DNA of 64,000 bases from Arcticibacter sp041902385 (GCF_041902385.1 NZ_CP169244.1:2914001-2978000), one strand, 5' to 3'; shown: positions 47,504 to 55,777, numbered from the stretch's first letter. Program-made: numbers and translations. The notes: generated by a model not told the origin, from the letters alone.

Positions 47504-48375
47504 CTTCGTATTCCCCTTTTCTTAAACAGGCTAATCAGTGGTTTAACGTATGGCTCGTGCGTGCCGATGCTGGTAAAGTCCACGCCCGATCTTCTGAACT
47601 GGCTGCCGGCTTCCTCACTTCGCCTCTTCGCTTCTGCTTTATAGCTGTTGCGGACCGACTTGTCACTGGTGTTGATCCAATACAACTGGCCGCTTTCTGA
47701 ATCTTCAACAGGAATGAGCCCCAGGTCCGGAAATTCTTCTTCGTGGCGGTCATATAACTTCAGGGCAACCACGTCGTGCTTTTTGTTGGCGATTTTAAGT
47801 GCCGCCTCAAAAGGCCCGCTGATAAAGTCGGAGATAACGAAGGCTGTACATCTTTTCCTGATGACGCTGGTGAGGTAGCTCAGCGCCTGACTCACATCCG
47901 TCCCCTTGTGGACGGGTTTGAAGGCCAGAAGCTCGCGTATGATCATCAGAATATGACTTCTTCCTTTCTTCGGCGGAATAAACTTCTCAATCTTATCGCT
48001 GAAGAAGATAACGCCCACCTTGTCATTGTTCTGGATTGCTGAGAACGCGAGTACGGCACACAACTCGGTAGCCAGCTCTTGTTTCAGCTGGTTGACCGTT
48101 CCGAAATTGCCCGATGCACTGACATCGATCAATAACATGACCGACAGCTCGCGTTCTTCATTGAAAACCTTGACAAAGGGGTGGTTAAAACGGGCAGTTA
48201 CGTTCCAGTCGATCGTTCTGATCTCGTCCCCCAGCTCGTACTCACGAACTTCACTGAAGGCCATGCCCCTGCCCTTAAAGGCGGACTGGTATTCGCCCGA
48301 GAGGAGATTGGTGCTTAATCCCCTCGTCTTGATCTCTATTTTTCTAACCTTAGCTAGCAGTTCTTTTGTTTCCAT
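47500..48375 (-). CDS. DUF58-domain protein of the moxR/bat operon
   Basis: 291 residues from the ATG at 48375 (METKELLAKVRKIEIKTRG). An in-frame ATG at 48429 would add 18 residues translated from the heptamer repeat array and is rejected. It has the DUF58 signature GRGMAFSEVREYELGDEIRTIDW and a VWA-like MIDAS (LLIDVSASGNFG). DUF58 proteins accompany MoxR ATPases and BatA/B and are thought to form part of a chaperone-like or membrane-assembly system. Its stop overlaps the next gene's start by ATGA. Its leader lies within the repeat array. Confidence 0.9.
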   Translation of the reverse strand: METKELLAKVRKIEIKTRGLSTNLLSGEYQSAFKGRGMAFSEVREYELGDEIRTIDWNVTARFNHPFVKVFNEERELSVMLLIDVSASGNFGTVNQLKQELATELCAVLAFSAIQNNDKVGVIFFSDKIEKFIPPKKGRSHILMIIRELLAFKPVHKGTDVSQALSYLTSVIRKRCTAFVISDFISGPFEAALKIANKKHDVVALKLYDRHEEEFPDLGLIPVEDSESGQLYWINTSDKSVRNSYKAEAKRRSEEAGSQFRRSGVDFTSIGTHEPYVKPLISLFKKRGIRR

Positions 48376-48382
48376 ATTTATT

Positions 48383-49179
48383 GGCAATTGGCGGTTGGCG
48401 ATTAGCAGTTGGCTGTTAGCTGTTGGCAATCAGCAGTCAGCAATCAGCAATGAGTTAGCTGCAGTCAGCAATCCGCAATCGGTTTGTCGCAACCAGCGGT
48501 CAGCAGTCGGCAGTCAGCAATCAGTTAGCTGCAATCAGCAATCCGCAATCGGTTTGTTGCACGCAGCGGTCTGTAGTCGGCAGTCAGCAATCAGTTTGTT
48601 GTACGCAACTGTCAGCAGGCAGCAATCCGCAATCGGTTTTCTGCTTTTATCAGTTAGCTTTCGATCGTTAGCTTTCAGCAGTTTGGGATCGGTTTTCTTT
48701 TGTTTGCTTTCGCTCACTGATCCCCTGGCTAACTTATGCTGATAGTCTTGACCCGGCAGTTTCAACTCAAAACTTACAGCCGGCAGCTCAATTTGCAATC
48801 CAAACTTCACGACAGAAACTGAAACTAAACTCTGCAAGTAACAAGTAACAACAAGCCACGGACAACTCCCACTCCAGCTCGTAACTCGCAACATACAACT
48901 CAAAACAAGCAATCTACAAGTCGCAACCCAGCTCGTAATCCGCGACATATAACTCACAACAAGCAACGCGCAACCCCCAACTCGTAACCCGTAACATACA
49001 ACTCAAAACGAACGACCTGCAAGTCGCAACCCAACTGGTAATCCGTAACTCACAACCCACAACACGCAACTCACAACTCACAACTCACATCCCACAACCC
49101 ACATCCCACATCCCACATCCCGCAACTCACAACCCGCAACCCGCTACCCGCTACCCGCAACTCACAACCCACAACCCAT
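48383..49179. repeat. Two-arm degenerate heptamer repeat array A (inside the moxR/bat operon)
   Basis: The whole gap between moxR (stop 49183) and the DUF58 ATG (48375) is a 7-nt repeat. The left arm, 48383-48711, is 47 consecutive heptamers with no register slip, consensus RGCARTY (for example AGCAATC, GGCAGTC). After a less regular middle, the right arm from about 48760 to 49179 has consensus AACYCRC; the last 21 units (49033-49179) are in perfect register. The complement of the right unit (GYGRGTT) resembles the left arm, so the arms are inverted. No coding sense; open frames across it are by-products. Confidence 0.92.
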
Positions 49180-49182
49180 CTA

Positions 49183-50205
49183 TCAAGGCACTTCCACTAC
49201 ATTCAGGATGCCTGTAATAATATCTTCTGCAGAAATGCCTTCTGCCTCCGCTTCGTAGCTCAGGCCGATGCGGTGACGAAGAACATCGTGGCAGATCGCC
49301 CTAACATCCTCAGGAATGACATAGCCTCTTCTCTTAATGAACGCATACGCCTTCGCGGCGAGAGCTAAGCTGATGCTCGCACGGGGAGAGGCACCGTAAC
49401 TGATGAGGTTTTTGTAATCCGGCAGTTTGTACTGGTCGGGAAAGCGGGTGGCAAAAACAATATCGATAATGTATTGCTCAATTTTCTCGTCCATGTACAC
49501 TTCTCTCACCACTTTTCTGGCCCTCAGAATATCATCGGGGCGGATAATTGCGTTCGGCTTCAGCATGCCTTGTGGAGCAATGTTGGCTCTTATGATTCGT
49601 TTCTCTTCTTCCTTGCCGGGATACCCGATCACAATCTTCAGCATAAAGCGATCGGTTTGTGCTTCCGGCAGGGGATAGGTCCCTTCCTGTTCCAGAGGAT
49701 TTTGAGTGGCCAGAACCAGAAAAGGCGAGGGCAGAGCGAAGGTGTTGTCGCCGATGGTAACCTGCCTTTCCTGCATCGCTTCCAGGAGCGCACTCTGTAC
49801 TTTAGCCGGCGCACGGTTGATTTCGTCCGCCAGAATGAAATTAGAAAAAACAGGCCCTTTTCTGACTACAAACTCATCCTTTTTCTGGTTATAGATCATG
49901 GTACCGACGAGGTCGGCGGGAAGCAGGTCTGGTGTGAACTGAATCCGGCTGAAGTCGGCCTGGATCGCCTTCGAAAGCGTATTGATAGCAAGCGTCTTTG
50001 CAAGCCCCGGCACACCCTCGAGCAGGATATGTCCGTCGGCAAGGAGGCCTATCAGCAGTCGCTCCACCATATATTTTTGTCCCACTATTACTTTGTCCAT
50101 CTCCATAACCAGGAGGTCGATGAAGGCGCTTTCTCTTTGGATCATTTCATTTAGCGCCCTGATATCGGTGGAATACGACGAACTAGTGTTTAATTGTTCT
50201 TCCAT
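49183..50205 (-). CDS. moxR: MoxR-family AAA+ ATPase
   Basis: 340 residues. Walker A is EGVPGLAKT (about 60), Walker B and sensor motifs are FILADEINRAPAKVQSALLEAMQERQVT and VLATQNPLEQEGTYPLPEAQTDRF, and the C-terminal lid domain includes GASPRASISLALAAKAYA. MoxR ATPases act with VWA-domain partners in assembling or activating protein complexes. Here the partners are the DUF58 and Bat proteins downstream, though an 800-bp repeat array separates them. First gene of the operon. Confidence 0.94.
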   Translation of the reverse strand: MEEQLNTSSSYSTDIRALNEMIQRESAFIDLLVMEMDKVIVGQKYMVERLLIGLLADGHILLEGVPGLAKTLAINTLSKAIQADFSRIQFTPDLLPADLVGTMIYNQKKDEFVVRKGPVFSNFILADEINRAPAKVQSALLEAMQERQVTIGDNTFALPSPFLVLATQNPLEQEGTYPLPEAQTDRFMLKIVIGYPGKEEEKRIIRANIAPQGMLKPNAIIRPDDILRARKVVREVYMDEKIEQYIIDIVFATRFPDQYKLPDYKNLISYGASPRASISLALAAKAYAFIKRRGYVIPEDVRAICHDVLRHRIGLSYEAEAEGISAEDIITGILNVVEVP

Positions 50206-50585
50206 GAATATTTGAATTGGCGAAGCAAACTTAAAAAGACAGCAAAGTTTTAACTAAATTAGAGGAGTATTTTTATGTTAAAAATTGTTAAAATACAGAT
50301 GTTCTTCTGAAAAGCTGTTTCAAAAGACAGGTTGGGACAAAAAAATATGATGAGCAGTGGCTGAAGCTGGAGACAAGCGCTGATCAAAAGGCTCTTTTTG
50401 ATTGCTGCTAACTTATGGACTTTCCGCGAAAGAGATGCTGGGCGGTGTTCTATATAGAGGGGAAAGGTAGTTGACGTGCCTTGTCACATGTTCAGCCGCA
50501 CCGAGGGGGGAACTCATGAAAGTGCTTAAACAGAAAAAATGATCCCGTCAGAGCAAATTGCCTTCCAAAAAAGTTTGGCTTTTGC

Positions 50586-50609
50586 GAAAGTGTTTTTGTT
50601 CTTTTAAAG
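50586..50609 (+). repeat. Dispersed repeat element, copy 1 core
   Basis: A 24-nt core starting GAAAGTGTTTTTG (ending TTAAAG) recurs on the opposite strand at 60843-60865, differing only by one T. Nearby shared pieces are CAAAGAACATTC (50614-50625) and GCTCATGAATGTTTTT (50702-50717), also with counterparts near 60.5-60.8 kb. Non-coding, function unknown. Confidence 0.55.
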
Positions 50610-50770
50610 GGCTCAAAGAACATTCTGTTAGCTTTTATCTCCGATTGAAAGCACAGTTCAATGAAGTATTCATCTGACTTTTCTCGCCTTTTGTGTGCAC
50701 CGCTCATGAATGTTTTTCTTATAACGAATCGTTCCTGATTCGTTTCAATACTTTTTCTTTTTCGTTGCGC

Positions 50771-50850
50771 GTGCGGGGTGAGTCCGGGTTGAGTGCGGGT
50801 TAAGTGCGGATAAATCTCCTTTTTACCCGCACTCAGCCCGGACGCACTCC
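50771..50850. repeat. 11-bp direct repeats forming a large hairpin
   Basis: Four 11-mers in a row: GTGCGGGGTGA, GTCCGGGTTGA, GTGCGGGTTAA, GTGCGGATAAA (50771-50814). The second and third (50782-50800) pair with 50825-50843 over 19 bp with one mismatch, loop 24 nt. GC-rich against its surroundings. Confidence 0.75.
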
Positions 50851-51016
50851 GAAGGTATCCGGCAAGCATGACGAACCAGGAGTATCCTTGTAGATACCCT
50901 GTATCGGCCCGGTGGCGAAAGGGAGGTCATCTTGATCTCACAACAAAGATAGGAGACGAGGCCGCGAAATATACCATGATCGCCCACGTTATTTCTTAAA
51001 GTGTAACTTTGCTTTG

Positions 51017-51589
51017 ATGGCAGATTTATTTATTAAGAATATGGTTTGCGCCCGCTGCGTGCTCGTTGTGGAAGCAGAGCTGGCGAAACTCGGTTTGAAG
51101 CCCCTGCAGGTGGACCTGGGCCGCGTTGTTCTTTCTGAACCTCTAAGCGGCGAGGTCAAGCCGCAGCTGGAGCAGAGGCTGAAGGAGCTTGGCTTCGAAT
51201 TGCTTGACGATTCAAAAACTCGTCAGATCGAGGCAATTAAGAATATCGTCATTCAAAAAATTCATCACTCGGGCAATCTTGATCTGAAGGTGAATTGGTC
51301 GCACCTGGTCTCGGGCGAGCTGCATCAGGATTACGCCTACCTGAGTAATCTGTTTTCGTCTGTTGAGGGCGTGACACTCGAGCAGTATATCATCCGTCAG
51401 AAAATAGAGAAAGTTAAGGAACTTCTTTTCTATGACGAATTGAATATGACGGAAATCGCTTTTAGAGTGGGGTATAGCAGTGTTCAGCACTTGTCCTCCC
51501 AGTTCAGGAAAGTGACGGGTCAGACGCCGTCAGAGTACAAGTCTTCAAGAAAGGAAGTGTTAAGAAAGCCGATTGATTCTGTTATATGA
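51017..51589 (+). CDS. AraC-type regulator with an N-terminal CxxC metal-binding-like domain
   Basis: 190 residues from the ATG at 51017; a TTG one codon upstream is unlikely. The N-terminal 70 residues have the heavy-metal-associated start FIKNMVCARCVLVV with a CxxC motif and an HMA-like pattern. The C-terminal part is an AraC-type double helix-turn-helix: LEQYIIRQKIEKVKELLFYDELNMTEIAFRVGYSSVQHLSSQFRKVTGQTPSEYK. Such small HMA-AraC proteins are probably metal- or thiol-responsive, but no metal has been assigned from sequence. Translationally coupled to the next gene (ATGA). Confidence 0.85.
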   Translation: MADLFIKNMVCARCVLVVEAELAKLGLKPLQVDLGRVVLSEPLSGEVKPQLEQRLKELGFELLDDSKTRQIEAIKNIVIQKIHHSGNLDLKVNWSHLVSGELHQDYAYLSNLFSSVEGVTLEQYIIRQKIEKVKELLFYDELNMTEIAFRVGYSSVQHLSSQFRKVTGQTPSEYKSSRKEVLRKPIDSVI

Positions 51590-52221
51590 AAAAATGGTTC
51601 ATAAAATGTTTGCTGGTAGTGGTTGTCACAATAACGGGCTCCTGCGGCGTTGGCGATCAGGTGGAGCAGATGAAGGCGCTAAAGGACTGCGTGTTTTCAA
51701 TTGAATCTGCCGACAGCCTTTACATCGCTAATATGAATGTAGCGAAGCTCGTTTCTTCAGGGGGCATTGATCTTGCTTCAACGCCTGCTCTTGCATTTGC
51801 CATGCTTCAGCGTCATGTCCCTTTGAAGGGGCGCGTGATGATGAAAATTATCAACCCGGGTGATGAGAAAGCCGGGATCAGCAGTCTGGAGTATCAGATT
51901 GCAATCAAGGATGCAGTCCTGGCAGAGGGCACAATTGATCAGCCGGTAGAAGTGGAGCCAGATGGCGGCGTAGCTCTTGTGCCTGTCCGCATCGACCGGG
52001 ATTTATATCCGCTGCTCAGTAACGCGGCATACCAGGATGCCGTTGCATCTTTCCTTTCTGCAAAAGAGGAACGCACCGCCATTGTCACACTCAGAGTTAA
52101 ACCGGCGATCGAAGTCGCTTCAAAGAAGATCAGCTACCCTGGTTATATTGACATCAACAAGGAAATCAGCAACAAACAGCTGAAGGGTCTGCTGGCACAG
52201 CCCCGGACTAGCGGACGATAA
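51586..52221 (+). CDS. Hypothetical lipoprotein, LEA-type-2-like
   Basis: 211 residues with a lipobox ending at Cys20 (TITGSC). The mature protein has alternating beta segments, including SLEYQIAIKDAVLAEGTID and PVEVEPDGGVALVPV, resembling the LEA-type-2/water-stress fold seen in other bacterial lipoproteins. It overlaps the regulator gene by four bases and its 3' end overlaps the convergent mntH-like gene by 14 bp. Function unknown. Confidence 0.68.
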   Translation: MKKWFIKCLLVVVVTITGSCGVGDQVEQMKALKDCVFSIESADSLYIANMNVAKLVSSGGIDLASTPALAFAMLQRHVPLKGRVMMKIINPGDEKAGISSLEYQIAIKDAVLAEGTIDQPVEVEPDGGVALVPVRIDRDLYPLLSNAAYQDAVASFLSAKEERTAIVTLRVKPAIEVASKKISYPGYIDINKEISNKQLKGLLAQPRTSGR

Positions 52222-54067
52222 GCACGGGGATCTTCACCCGGTGTCTGACGGTATCGAGGGTACTGCCGAATATGATGTCTTTTACTCCTTTGTGGCCGTG
52301 TGCTGCCATTACTAAAAGATCAATGTCGTTGATCCTCGTCAGGCGTACTATGGCGCCGGCGGTGTTGCCGTAGCCAATCAGCACGGAGGCTTCATAACCG
52401 AGCTTTTCAAGGTTGAGCTGGTATTTCTGCAGATTCTCGAAGTCGCTCTTTGTCTCAAAGTCCATCACCTTTTCTCCATGATAAGTAGCGCCAGCCGTAT
52501 CCACAATATGGATCAGGAAATAATGCGCTGTTTTTCCTCCCTGTATCAGGGCATTACGAATGGTGCTTTTGTCCCTGCTTGAGAAGTCGACAGGAATGCC
52601 GATTTTCTCGTAGGTCACTCCCTCGATATCGGCGATATCGATCGCTTTTCCATAAAGGGAATTGTATTTTTCGGTTTGCGCTTTATGGATGAAGGGGTGA
52701 AAAATTACATAACCAAGAAGGAACAGAATGCCAGTGATGAGAGGGAAAATAAAAACATAAACCCACCAGGTGCTTTGTGAGGTATGCATCCAGCTGACCA
52801 CTTCTTCAAAAACCAGTTTCATATTCAGCCCCACAATAACAAGAGCACTCACCCATGCAAGGATCTTCACCCATGTTTTAATGGCGAATTCACCCATAGA
52901 GCTTTTATCCGATGTGAAATGGATAAGCGGGATCACCGCAAAGCCGAGCTGGAGGCTTAACACAACCTGACTGAGGACCAGCAATTCTCCCAGTGCTTCT
53001 TCTCCAAAGTAGAGGATGGTAAAAAAGGCCGGAATGATGGCTAGCAACCGGGTGGCGAGCCTGCGGAGCCAGGGGGCGATACGAAGGTTGATATGTCCCT
53101 CCATAATGATCTGACCCGCGAGTGTGCCAGTGACGGTTGAGCTCTGACCTGCAGCAATCAGCGCGACGGCAAACAACGCCGGGGCCAGTGAGCCGAAAAT
53201 GTTTTCGAGCAGTTTATGTGCGTCCTGGATTTGCGCTACTTCATGGTAACCGTTCTTGTGGAATGCCGTAGCGGCAAGAATGAGAATAGAGGCGTTTACC
53301 AGGAAGGCCAGGTTAAGAGCAACCGTGGTATCTACCAGGTTGAACTTAAGCGACTCTTTGATGCCTTCCGACGTGCGTTCAATCTTTCGTGTCTGCACCA
53401 GCGATGAGTGCAGGTAAAGGTTGTGCGGCATTACGGTGGCGCCAATAATGCCGATGGCAATGTAGAGGGCGTTACCGCTCAGGAGAGAGGGCTTAAAGCC
53501 GCTGATAACCTCGCTTACCTCCGGACTGACAATGAACATTTCGGCAAGGAAGGATAATCCCACAATGAAGACCATCGATACGATGAAGCTCTCCATAGAG
53601 CGCATGCCCTTGTTCAGCAGAAAGAGGAGAAGAAAGGTGTCGAGTATGGTGATTGAAATTCCCCAGATCAGCGGCAGCCCGAACAATAATTGAAGGCCGA
53701 TTGCCATGCCGATGATCTCCGCGAGGTCGCAGGCGATGATGGCGACTTGTGCAAGTGCGAAGAGCGGGTAGTTTGCCCACCTGGCATATGCCTGCCGGGA
53801 GGCCTGGGCTAGATCAAGCCCTTTTACAATACCTAATCTTGCACTGAGCGACTGCAGCAGGAGGGCAATCAGGTTTGACATGAGCAGAACCCAGATGAGC
53901 TTGTATCCGAACTGACTTCCGCCTGCAATATCAGTGGCCCAGTTTCCGGGATCCATATAGCCTACACTCACCAAATAAGCAGGCCCCAAAAAAGCAAGTA
54001 GTCTCCGCCATCCTGTTTTTCCTGAAGTTTTAATTGTAGAATGTACTTCTCCTAATGATTCTCCCAT
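52208..54067 (-). CDS. mntH: Nramp-family divalent metal transporter fused to a UspA domain
   Basis: 619 residues. The N-terminal 450 residues are an Nramp transporter with the TM1 metal-site motif DPGNWATD and the TM6 motif MPHNLYLHSSLV, about 11 membrane helices. The C-terminal 140 residues (from YEKIGIPVDFSSRDKST) form a universal-stress-protein domain with AAHGHKGVKDIIFGS, the ATP-binding GHxG-type loop. It probably imports Mn2+ (or Fe2+) with protons, with the Usp domain as a cytoplasmic regulator. A 14-bp palindrome in its upstream region may bind a metal regulator. Confidence 0.92.
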   Translation of the reverse strand: MGESLGEVHSTIKTSGKTGWRRLLAFLGPAYLVSVGYMDPGNWATDIAGGSQFGYKLIWVLLMSNLIALLLQSLSARLGIVKGLDLAQASRQAYARWANYPLFALAQVAIIACDLAEIIGMAIGLQLLFGLPLIWGISITILDTFLLLFLLNKGMRSMESFIVSMVFIVGLSFLAEMFIVSPEVSEVISGFKPSLLSGNALYIAIGIIGATVMPHNLYLHSSLVQTRKIERTSEGIKESLKFNLVDTTVALNLAFLVNASILILAATAFHKNGYHEVAQIQDAHKLLENIFGSLAPALFAVALIAAGQSSTVTGTLAGQIIMEGHINLRIAPWLRRLATRLLAIIPAFFTILYFGEEALGELLVLSQVVLSLQLGFAVIPLIHFTSDKSSMGEFAIKTWVKILAWVSALVIVGLNMKLVFEEVVSWMHTSQSTWWVYVFIFPLITGILFLLGYVIFHPFIHKAQTEKYNSLYGKAIDIADIEGVTYEKIGIPVDFSSRDKSTIRNALIQGGKTAHYFLIHIVDTAGATYHGEKVMDFETKSDFENLQKYQLNLEKLGYEASVLIGYGNTAGAIVRLTRINDIDLLVMAAHGHKGVKDIIFGSTLDTVRHRVKIPVLIVR

Positions 54068-54093
54068 AAGGTCTTATAAAAACTTGTTTAGCA

Positions 54094-54122
54094 AATCTAA
54101 TATTAAAATTAGATTAATCTAA
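54094..54122. promoter_or_regulatory. Palindromic operator candidate in the mntH-lrp divergent region
   Basis: TTAGATTAATCTAA (54109-54122) is a perfect 14-bp palindrome and overlaps AATCTAAT-N6-ATTAGATT (54094-54115). It lies 42-55 bp upstream of the mntH ATG. The TTAG...CTAA outline resembles DtxR/MntR-type operators; an Lrp site is the alternative. Confidence 0.5.
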
Positions 54123-54173
54123 AAATAAAATATGTTTTCAAATTATTTTAAATTGGCGCATTAATTCTACATT

Positions 54174-54644
54174 ATGCCATACCAACCAGATAAAATTGAT
54201 CTTCAAATTCTTAAAACGTTGCAGCAAAACGGACGTATCACCAACTTGCAACTTTCAGGCGAGATCGGGCTTTCGCCTGCCCCTACACTCGAACGGGTTA
54301 GGAAATTGGAAAATCTGGGTGTCATTAAAAGTTATCATGCAACGGTAGATGAAGAGGAGCTGGGCCTGGGAATCAAAACCTTTATTCAGATTCAGCTCGA
54401 CTTCCATCAAAACAACACCATTCAGACTTTTGTTGACGAGGTTAAAAAAATAAGGGAAATTACGGAGTGTCATCACGTGACCGGCGGCTGTGATTTTGTC
54501 CTGAAAATTTATGTAAAGGATATCAAAGCCTACGAGAAGCTCATCATGGAGAAGATCAGTAAGATCAGAGTGGTCAAGACCTTCCAGACCATGATGATCC
54601 TGTCTACCAGTAAGAAAGAGCCGGTATTGCCTTTGGAGTATTAG
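54174..54644 (+). CDS. Lrp/AsnC-family transcriptional regulator
   Basis: 156 residues: an N-terminal winged helix-turn-helix (DKIDLQILKTLQQNGRITNLQLSGEIGLSPAPTLERVRKLE) and a C-terminal RAM ligand-binding domain (CHHVTGGCDFVLKIYVKDIKAYEKLIMEKISKI). Such proteins form octamers that respond to amino acids and bind AT-rich sites. It is divergent from the metal transporter and could regulate it or unrelated metabolic genes. Followed immediately by the second heptamer array. Confidence 0.93.
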   Translation: MPYQPDKIDLQILKTLQQNGRITNLQLSGEIGLSPAPTLERVRKLENLGVIKSYHATVDEEELGLGIKTFIQIQLDFHQNNTIQTFVDEVKKIREITECHHVTGGCDFVLKIYVKDIKAYEKLIMEKISKIRVVKTFQTMMILSTSKKEPVLPLEY

Positions 54645-54654
54645 CCGGCAAGCT

Positions 54655-55082
54655 TTTTAAGTTTTAAGTGGTAAGTTTTAAGTTCTAAGTACTTAGTATC
54701 AAGTAGTGAGTATCAAGTGTCAAGTATCAAGTATCAAGTATCAAGTAGCGAGTATCGAGTATCGAAACATAGCGCATTAGCGGAAGGCGCAATGGGGACC
54801 GAAGGCACACCTCCTACTACTTAAATGCTCACAACTTATCCACCTGCCACTTACTACTTACTACTTACTACTTACAACTTAATACCAATACCTATAACCA
54901 GCAACGAGCCGCTAACTTCTTAAAACTTAAAACTTAAAACTTAAAACTTAAAACTTACCACTTAAAACTTAAAACTTAAAACTTACCACTTAAAACTTAA
55001 AACTTACTACTTAAAACTTACTACTTACTACTTACAACTTATTACTTACTACTTACAACTTACTACTTACCACTCACAACCC
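54655..55082. repeat. Two-arm degenerate heptamer repeat array B (between lrp and ung)
   Basis: The left arm is 15 consecutive heptamers, TTTTAAG/TATCAAG (54655-54759). It is followed by a 60-90-base irregular centre (with CGGAAGGCGCAATGG). The right arm starts with ACTTACT-type units (about 54845-54880), then 23 consecutive heptamers in register, AAAACTT, ACTACTT, ACCACTT (54922-55082). CTTAAAA is the exact complement of the left unit TTTTAAG, so the two arms are inverted and could form one long hairpin. The array begins within 11 bases of the lrp stop, and its last irregular units run into the stop codon of ung. Confidence 0.92.
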
Positions 55083-55087
55083 GCTTA

Positions 55088-55765
55088 CTACTTAATCTGC
55101 CAGTCGATTTCGGTTACTCCCTGTTCTTTCAGGAGCTGGTTGGTCTTTGAAAAATGCCTGCAGCCGAAGAAGCCGTGGCTGGCGGAATAGGGGGAGGGGT
55201 GAGCTGCTTTCAGGATAAAATGCTTGTCGGCATCAATAAGCGGAATTTTTGCCTGTGCATTTTTGCCCCACAGAAGGAATACGATGCCTTTCTTCTTGTC
55301 AGACAGTTGCCTGATCGCTTCGTCTGTAAATATTTCCCAGCCCTTGTTATGATGTGATGCAGCTTCTCCTTTTCTCACGGTAAGCGTTGCATTCAGCAGA
55401 AGAATGCCCTCGTCTGCCCATTTTGTAAGTTCGCCGTGCCGGGGAGGGGTGAAGCCCGGAATATCGTCCTGCAGTTCTTTATAGATGCTTCTCAGCGAGG
55501 GAGGGATCGTTACGCCTTTTTGAACAGAGAAAGCGAGTCCGTGCGCCTGTCCAGGCCCATGGTAGGGATCTTGTCCAAGGATAACAGCTTTTACGTTGTT
55601 AAAGGGGGTATGATTGAAAGCGTTGAAGATCAGGTTCCCGGGAGGGAAGACCGTTTTTCCGTCCTGCTTTTCCTGCAGCAGAAAGCCCTTCAGGGCTTTC
55701 ATATAATCTTTTTCAAATTCAGCTCCCAGCACTGCCCGCCATGATTCTTCGATTTGAACTGACAT
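55088..55765 (-). CDS. ung: Uracil-DNA glycosylase (family 1)
   Basis: 225 residues, the usual length. Motifs: catalytic water-activating GQDPYHGPGQAHGLAFSV (about 63-80, catalytic Asp in DPYH), LLLNATLTV, and the DNA-minor-groove loop HPSPYSASHGFFG. It removes uracil from DNA at the start of base excision repair. The stop codon TAG (55088-55090) lies within the last heptamer-repeat unit. A plausible start is the ATG at 55765. Confidence 0.95.
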   Translation of the reverse strand: MSVQIEESWRAVLGAEFEKDYMKALKGFLLQEKQDGKTVFPPGNLIFNAFNHTPFNNVKAVILGQDPYHGPGQAHGLAFSVQKGVTIPPSLRSIYKELQDDIPGFTPPRHGELTKWADEGILLLNATLTVRKGEAASHHNKGWEIFTDEAIRQLSDKKKGIVFLLWGKNAQAKIPLIDADKHFILKAAHPSPYSASHGFFGCRHFSKTNQLLKEQGVTEIDWQIK

Positions 55766-55777
55766 AGTTGTTTATTT

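Larger units (their letters stand above)
50206..51016. other. 811-bp intergenic region with repeats, no credible gene
   Basis: Contains the 11-mer repeat and hairpin at 50771-50850 and one copy of a dispersed element (core 50586-50609). An open frame on the minus strand (50869-50492) consists largely of these repeats and has no protein-like features. It must also hold the moxR promoter (near 50220-50300) and that of the regulator at 51017. Confidence 0.6.

Noticed and set aside
48020..48966. Long open frames running through heptamer array A on both strands
   Set aside because: A 7-nt repeat read in triplets gives 7-residue periodic peptides and few stops by chance; there are no domains and unit changes ignore codon position.
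50492..50869. 125-codon minus-strand open frame
   Set aside because: It is built from the 11-mer hairpin and the dispersed element; no family features or plausible start context.
48383..55082. CRISPR array interpretation of the heptamer regions
   Set aside because: Repeats are 7 nt without unique spacers, and no cas gene is present.
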